Shown one piece after another: positions 62,374-64,000 of a stretch of DNA of 64,000 nucleotides. The stretch comes from Candidatus Poribacteria bacterium. GTDB lineage: Bacteria; Poribacteria; WGA-4E; WGA-3G. A program made the position numbers and the translations under genes. Position 1 is the first letter of the stretch. The number at the start of each line of letters is the position of its first letter. The stretch lies in the NCBI GenBank assembly GCA_028820635.1, contig JAPPIG010000068.1, positions 18,635 through 82,634 of the forward strand, given 5' to 3'. The notes below the pieces were generated by a model that saw nothing but the letters and a program-made list of their open reading frames with translations, ran no database searches and had not been told where the DNA came from.

Positions 62374-62853
62374 TTAGTCGTTGAGCAATTCAAAGAGGCG
62401 TGCGTATGCTATGGTGATCTCCTTCTTTACCTCAGCAATATCGGCATTGAGACCGTCTATCTCTGCCTCAAGCAGCTGGATTGTATAAGCCACCGAGTTA
62501 TATTCAGACTCTTGCTCAGTGCGATATTTCTCTAAATCCGCAATCACGGCTAACCAGTCTGCGCGTTCTGCATCGTTATCAGCGGCTGCCAGCTCGGCTT
62601 TGGCACTGGCAATATACATATCCACATTGGCGATCGTGTCCGCAATATAAGAAAGGTTGCGTCTCGCTGTCTCAATATCCGACTGCTTTGAATCAACGGA
62701 TTTCTTCAAACGCGTTAACTTTTTTTCCAAAGATGCAATTTCGTCAAGCAACGCCTCTATTTCCGCATCGTTTGCGTTGGCAGTGTGGGTGGGAATCGCA
62801 CCGAGAAAGAGTGCGATTAACAAGAAAAGGGTAGACGCTGTCCAGCGTTTCAT
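62374..62853 (-). CDS. Exported coiled-coil protein
   Basis: A 159-aa protein: signal peptide (LFLLIALFLGAIPTHTANA), then an almost uninterrupted heptad pattern (IEALLDEIASLEKKLTRLKK, IETARRNLSYIADTIANVDM, IQLLEAEIDGLNADIAEVKK) spanning the rest. AGGAG lies ~9 nt before ATG 62853. It is likely a periplasmic spacer or a cell-envelope-associated coiled coil. No enzymatic motif. Confidence 0.75.
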   Translation of the reverse strand: MKRWTASTLFLLIALFLGAIPTHTANANDAEIEALLDEIASLEKKLTRLKKSVDSKQSDIETARRNLSYIADTIANVDMYIASAKAELAAADNDAERADWLAVIADLEKYRTEQESEYNSVAYTIQLLEAEIDGLNADIAEVKKEITIAYARLFELLND

Positions 62854-62874
62854 GATATAATACTCCTATGGTTT

Positions 62875-62900
62875 TGTCGCGATAAAACGCTATCGCGACA
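62875..62900. other. Perfect 10-bp inverted repeat upstream of the coiled-coil gene
   Basis: TGTCGCGATA (62875-62884) and TATCGCGACA (62891-62900) with a 6-nt loop, just upstream of the ribosome-binding site of the minus-strand gene. It is an operator or terminator candidate. Confidence 0.55.
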
Positions 62901-62902
62901 GG

Positions 62903-63023
62903 ATTTAAAAAGATGTTGCAGTCGACAGGTTGGTTGATGCCCCTGCCGGCTGCGGTAGCTTAGATTAAAATATGCTGCAGTCAGTAGGTTGGTTGATGCC
63001 CCCTGCTGACTGTAGCAGTTTAG
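62903..63023. repeat. Two tandem ~60-bp hairpin units
   Basis: Unit 1 (~62903-62963) and unit 2 (~62964-63023) share AGGTTGGTTGATGCC with flanking inverted arms (GCAGTCGACAGG/CCTGCCGGCTGC and CAGTCAGTAGG/CCTGCTGACTG). The compensating changes in the arms suggest the folded RNA or DNA shape is conserved. Confidence 0.65.
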
Positions 63024-63033
63024 ATATGGTTGA

Positions 63034-63996
63034 TTATTTTTGGTCAAGTTGCAGCTGTTCTATTACAGCATCGGCAAAATCTTTGTCAAAGTTGGCGGTG
63101 ACCAACTCACGCGCGAGTTTGCTTTTTTGTGTCTGCGTTGCATTCGGTATCTCGGAGACAACCTTGCGTATCTTTGACACCACTTCTCTTTGCATCTCGG
63201 AGGTCCGGGATTTCAATGTTTCACGTTCTTGCGGCGTTTGGAAATACTCATCTATTTCCTGTGGGGTAAAATACTGCGATATGACCACATCAAAGTATTT
63301 CGCATCTAAATCAGCACGCCATGATTTCAACGAAGTTTGTGCCAAAGACAACGACTTGACCGGATCATAAAGGGGATCTGAAGTTGATACGGGATTTTCG
63401 CTTTGTGGGCGGATTGCAGGTTCAGCTGTTATAGAAGATGCAGGAGGCTCCGCATCTTGTTTAGCATTGGTGTCCTGCCCCATCTTTCTCTGCTGTAACG
63501 CATCATAATTTAAATCCCACGAGATGATATTGATCTTCCCATCTATTTCCTCAACCTCAAAATGAGCAATCGGTTTCAATATTTCTATCATATCACGTGT
63601 CCAAAGATCAAGTTTCTTTAGCGACTCTTCTGTTTCACGACGTCCTTCTTCAAATTCTTTCAGACGCCGCGGAGTATCCGCTTCCCATTCCTGATACCTC
63701 TTGAGTATGGCGACATGATTACGGTGCCATTCTACCGGCTCTCCATTTGCCTCCATTTCAGATATTAACGACTCCCATTCCTCTATATGCTCTTGATAGT
63801 CTTTAACCCGCTCTTCGGGAGTCATTTTCAACCACGCTGCCTCTGCTTCTTCCCCAGCTTTCTTTGCGGCTTCAAATATTCCCTTTAAATCCGATTGGGC
63901 TTCAAGGTAAATCTTGTTCGCCTCTTCCTGACTCATACCTTCAGGTAAATCCGATTGGGCTTCAAGGTAAATCTTGTTCGCCTCTTCCTGACTCAT
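63034..63996 (-). CDS. Coiled-coil protein with 20-residue tandem repeats, 5' end beyond the window
   Basis: At least 320 aa are visible, and the frame stays open to the right edge, so the true start is outside. The N-terminal visible part is a tandem repeat (MSQEEANKIYLEAQSDL plus PEG). A charged helical region follows (EAAKKAGEEAEAAWLKMTPE, EEFEEGRRETEESLKKLDLW-like), then a Pro/Ser linker (~residues 185-215) and a helical C terminus (LARELVTANFDKDFADAVIE). No recognised domain; probably a structural or exported protein like its downstream neighbour. Confidence 0.65.
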   Translation of the reverse strand: MSQEEANKIYLEAQSDLPEGMSQEEANKIYLEAQSDLKGIFEAAKKAGEEAEAAWLKMTPEERVKDYQEHIEEWESLISEMEANGEPVEWHRNHVAILKRYQEWEADTPRRLKEFEEGRRETEESLKKLDLWTRDMIEILKPIAHFEVEEIDGKINIISWDLNYDALQQRKMGQDTNAKQDAEPPASSITAEPAIRPQSENPVSTSDPLYDPVKSLSLAQTSLKSWRADLDAKYFDVVISQYFTPQEIDEYFQTPQERETLKSRTSEMQREVVSKIRKVVSEIPNATQTQKSKLARELVTANFDKDFADAVIEQLQLDQK

Positions 63997-64000
63997 ACCT
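63892..64000 (-). repeat. 60-bp coding tandem repeat
   Basis: The 40-bp block at 63901-63940 recurs exactly at 63961-64000 (period 60 bp, 20 codons), and a partial third unit is seen at 63881-63900. The array continues past the window edge. Confidence 0.85.

Overview
The window is about 64 kb of moderately AT-rich bacterial chromosome with roughly 55 protein genes, no rRNA, no recognisable tRNA and no CRISPR array. Secreted proteins carry a C-terminal module with the string NPFNPETWIPY. There are SUMF1-domain proteins, a sulfatase, enolase-superfamily enzymes, a Gfo/Idh/MocA oxidoreductase, DUF1080 and Uma2 proteins, many small toxin-antitoxin genes, and intergenic regions packed with short palindromic repeats. 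From memory this combination fits a Candidatus Poribacteria-like (FCB/PVC-periphery, often sponge-associated) genome. The assignment is an inference, not a search result.

Layout. 1-9.4 kb: end of a polysaccharide flippase; two thioredoxin-fold TlpA-like periplasmic proteins, one with two thioredoxin domains; a UgpC/MsmK-type sugar ABC ATPase; a Gfo/Idh/MocA protein; an outer-membrane-like protein and a lipoprotein. 9.4-16.9 kb: an enolase-superfamily enzyme, two paralogous secreted PD40 beta-propellers, a SUMF1 protein, an AstE-like deacylase and an M24 aminopeptidase. 17-19.7 kb: an MNT/HEPN pair whose toxin is frameshifted, a HEAT-repeat protein, and an ECF sigma/anti-sigma pair. 19.8-26.6 kb: dipeptide-type ABC ATPases DppD/DppF translationally coupled to three tandem nucleotidyltransferase-HepT fusion proteins, then an SDR oxidoreductase and a convergent acetamidase/formamidase.

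26.6-40.2 kb: a 1.8-kb repeat- and promoter-rich intergenic region ending in a candidate structured RNA, followed by a 1452-aa secreted lamin-tail-domain protein, a threonine-synthase-like enzyme, another secreted protein and two large HAF-repeat proteins with a C-terminal sorting-like domain. 40.2-52 kb: an esterase, several toxin-antitoxin-like small genes, lysA with a duplicated fragment, an aspartic protease-like protein, a sulfatase plus enolase-superfamily dehydratase pair, a P-loop kinase, a RelE-like toxin/antitoxin pair, dusB, dapF and dapA. 52-53.9 kb: a 1.7-kb gene-free stretch bounded by inverted repeats. 53.9-64 kb: lipoproteins, a ThDP-dependent decarboxylase, a DUF1080 protein, Uma2, an aldo-keto reductase, MutY, a second SUMF1 protein, coiled-coil exported proteins and a gene that runs off the right edge with a 20-residue tandem repeat.

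The most unusual points are these. (i) There are three tandem MNT-HepT fusions, two of which have the catalytic His of the RNase motif changed to Asn. (ii) A short C-terminal W-G-x-[IL]-K tag is shared by four secreted proteins of unrelated fold. (iii) A consensus promoter drives a roughly 200-nt RNA with five hairpins and a terminator. (iv) Several MITE-like inverted-repeat families are nested in one another and sit directly on the start sites of genes. Many promoters are legible as -35 and -10 boxes with exactly 17-bp spacing, which helped to fix several start codons.
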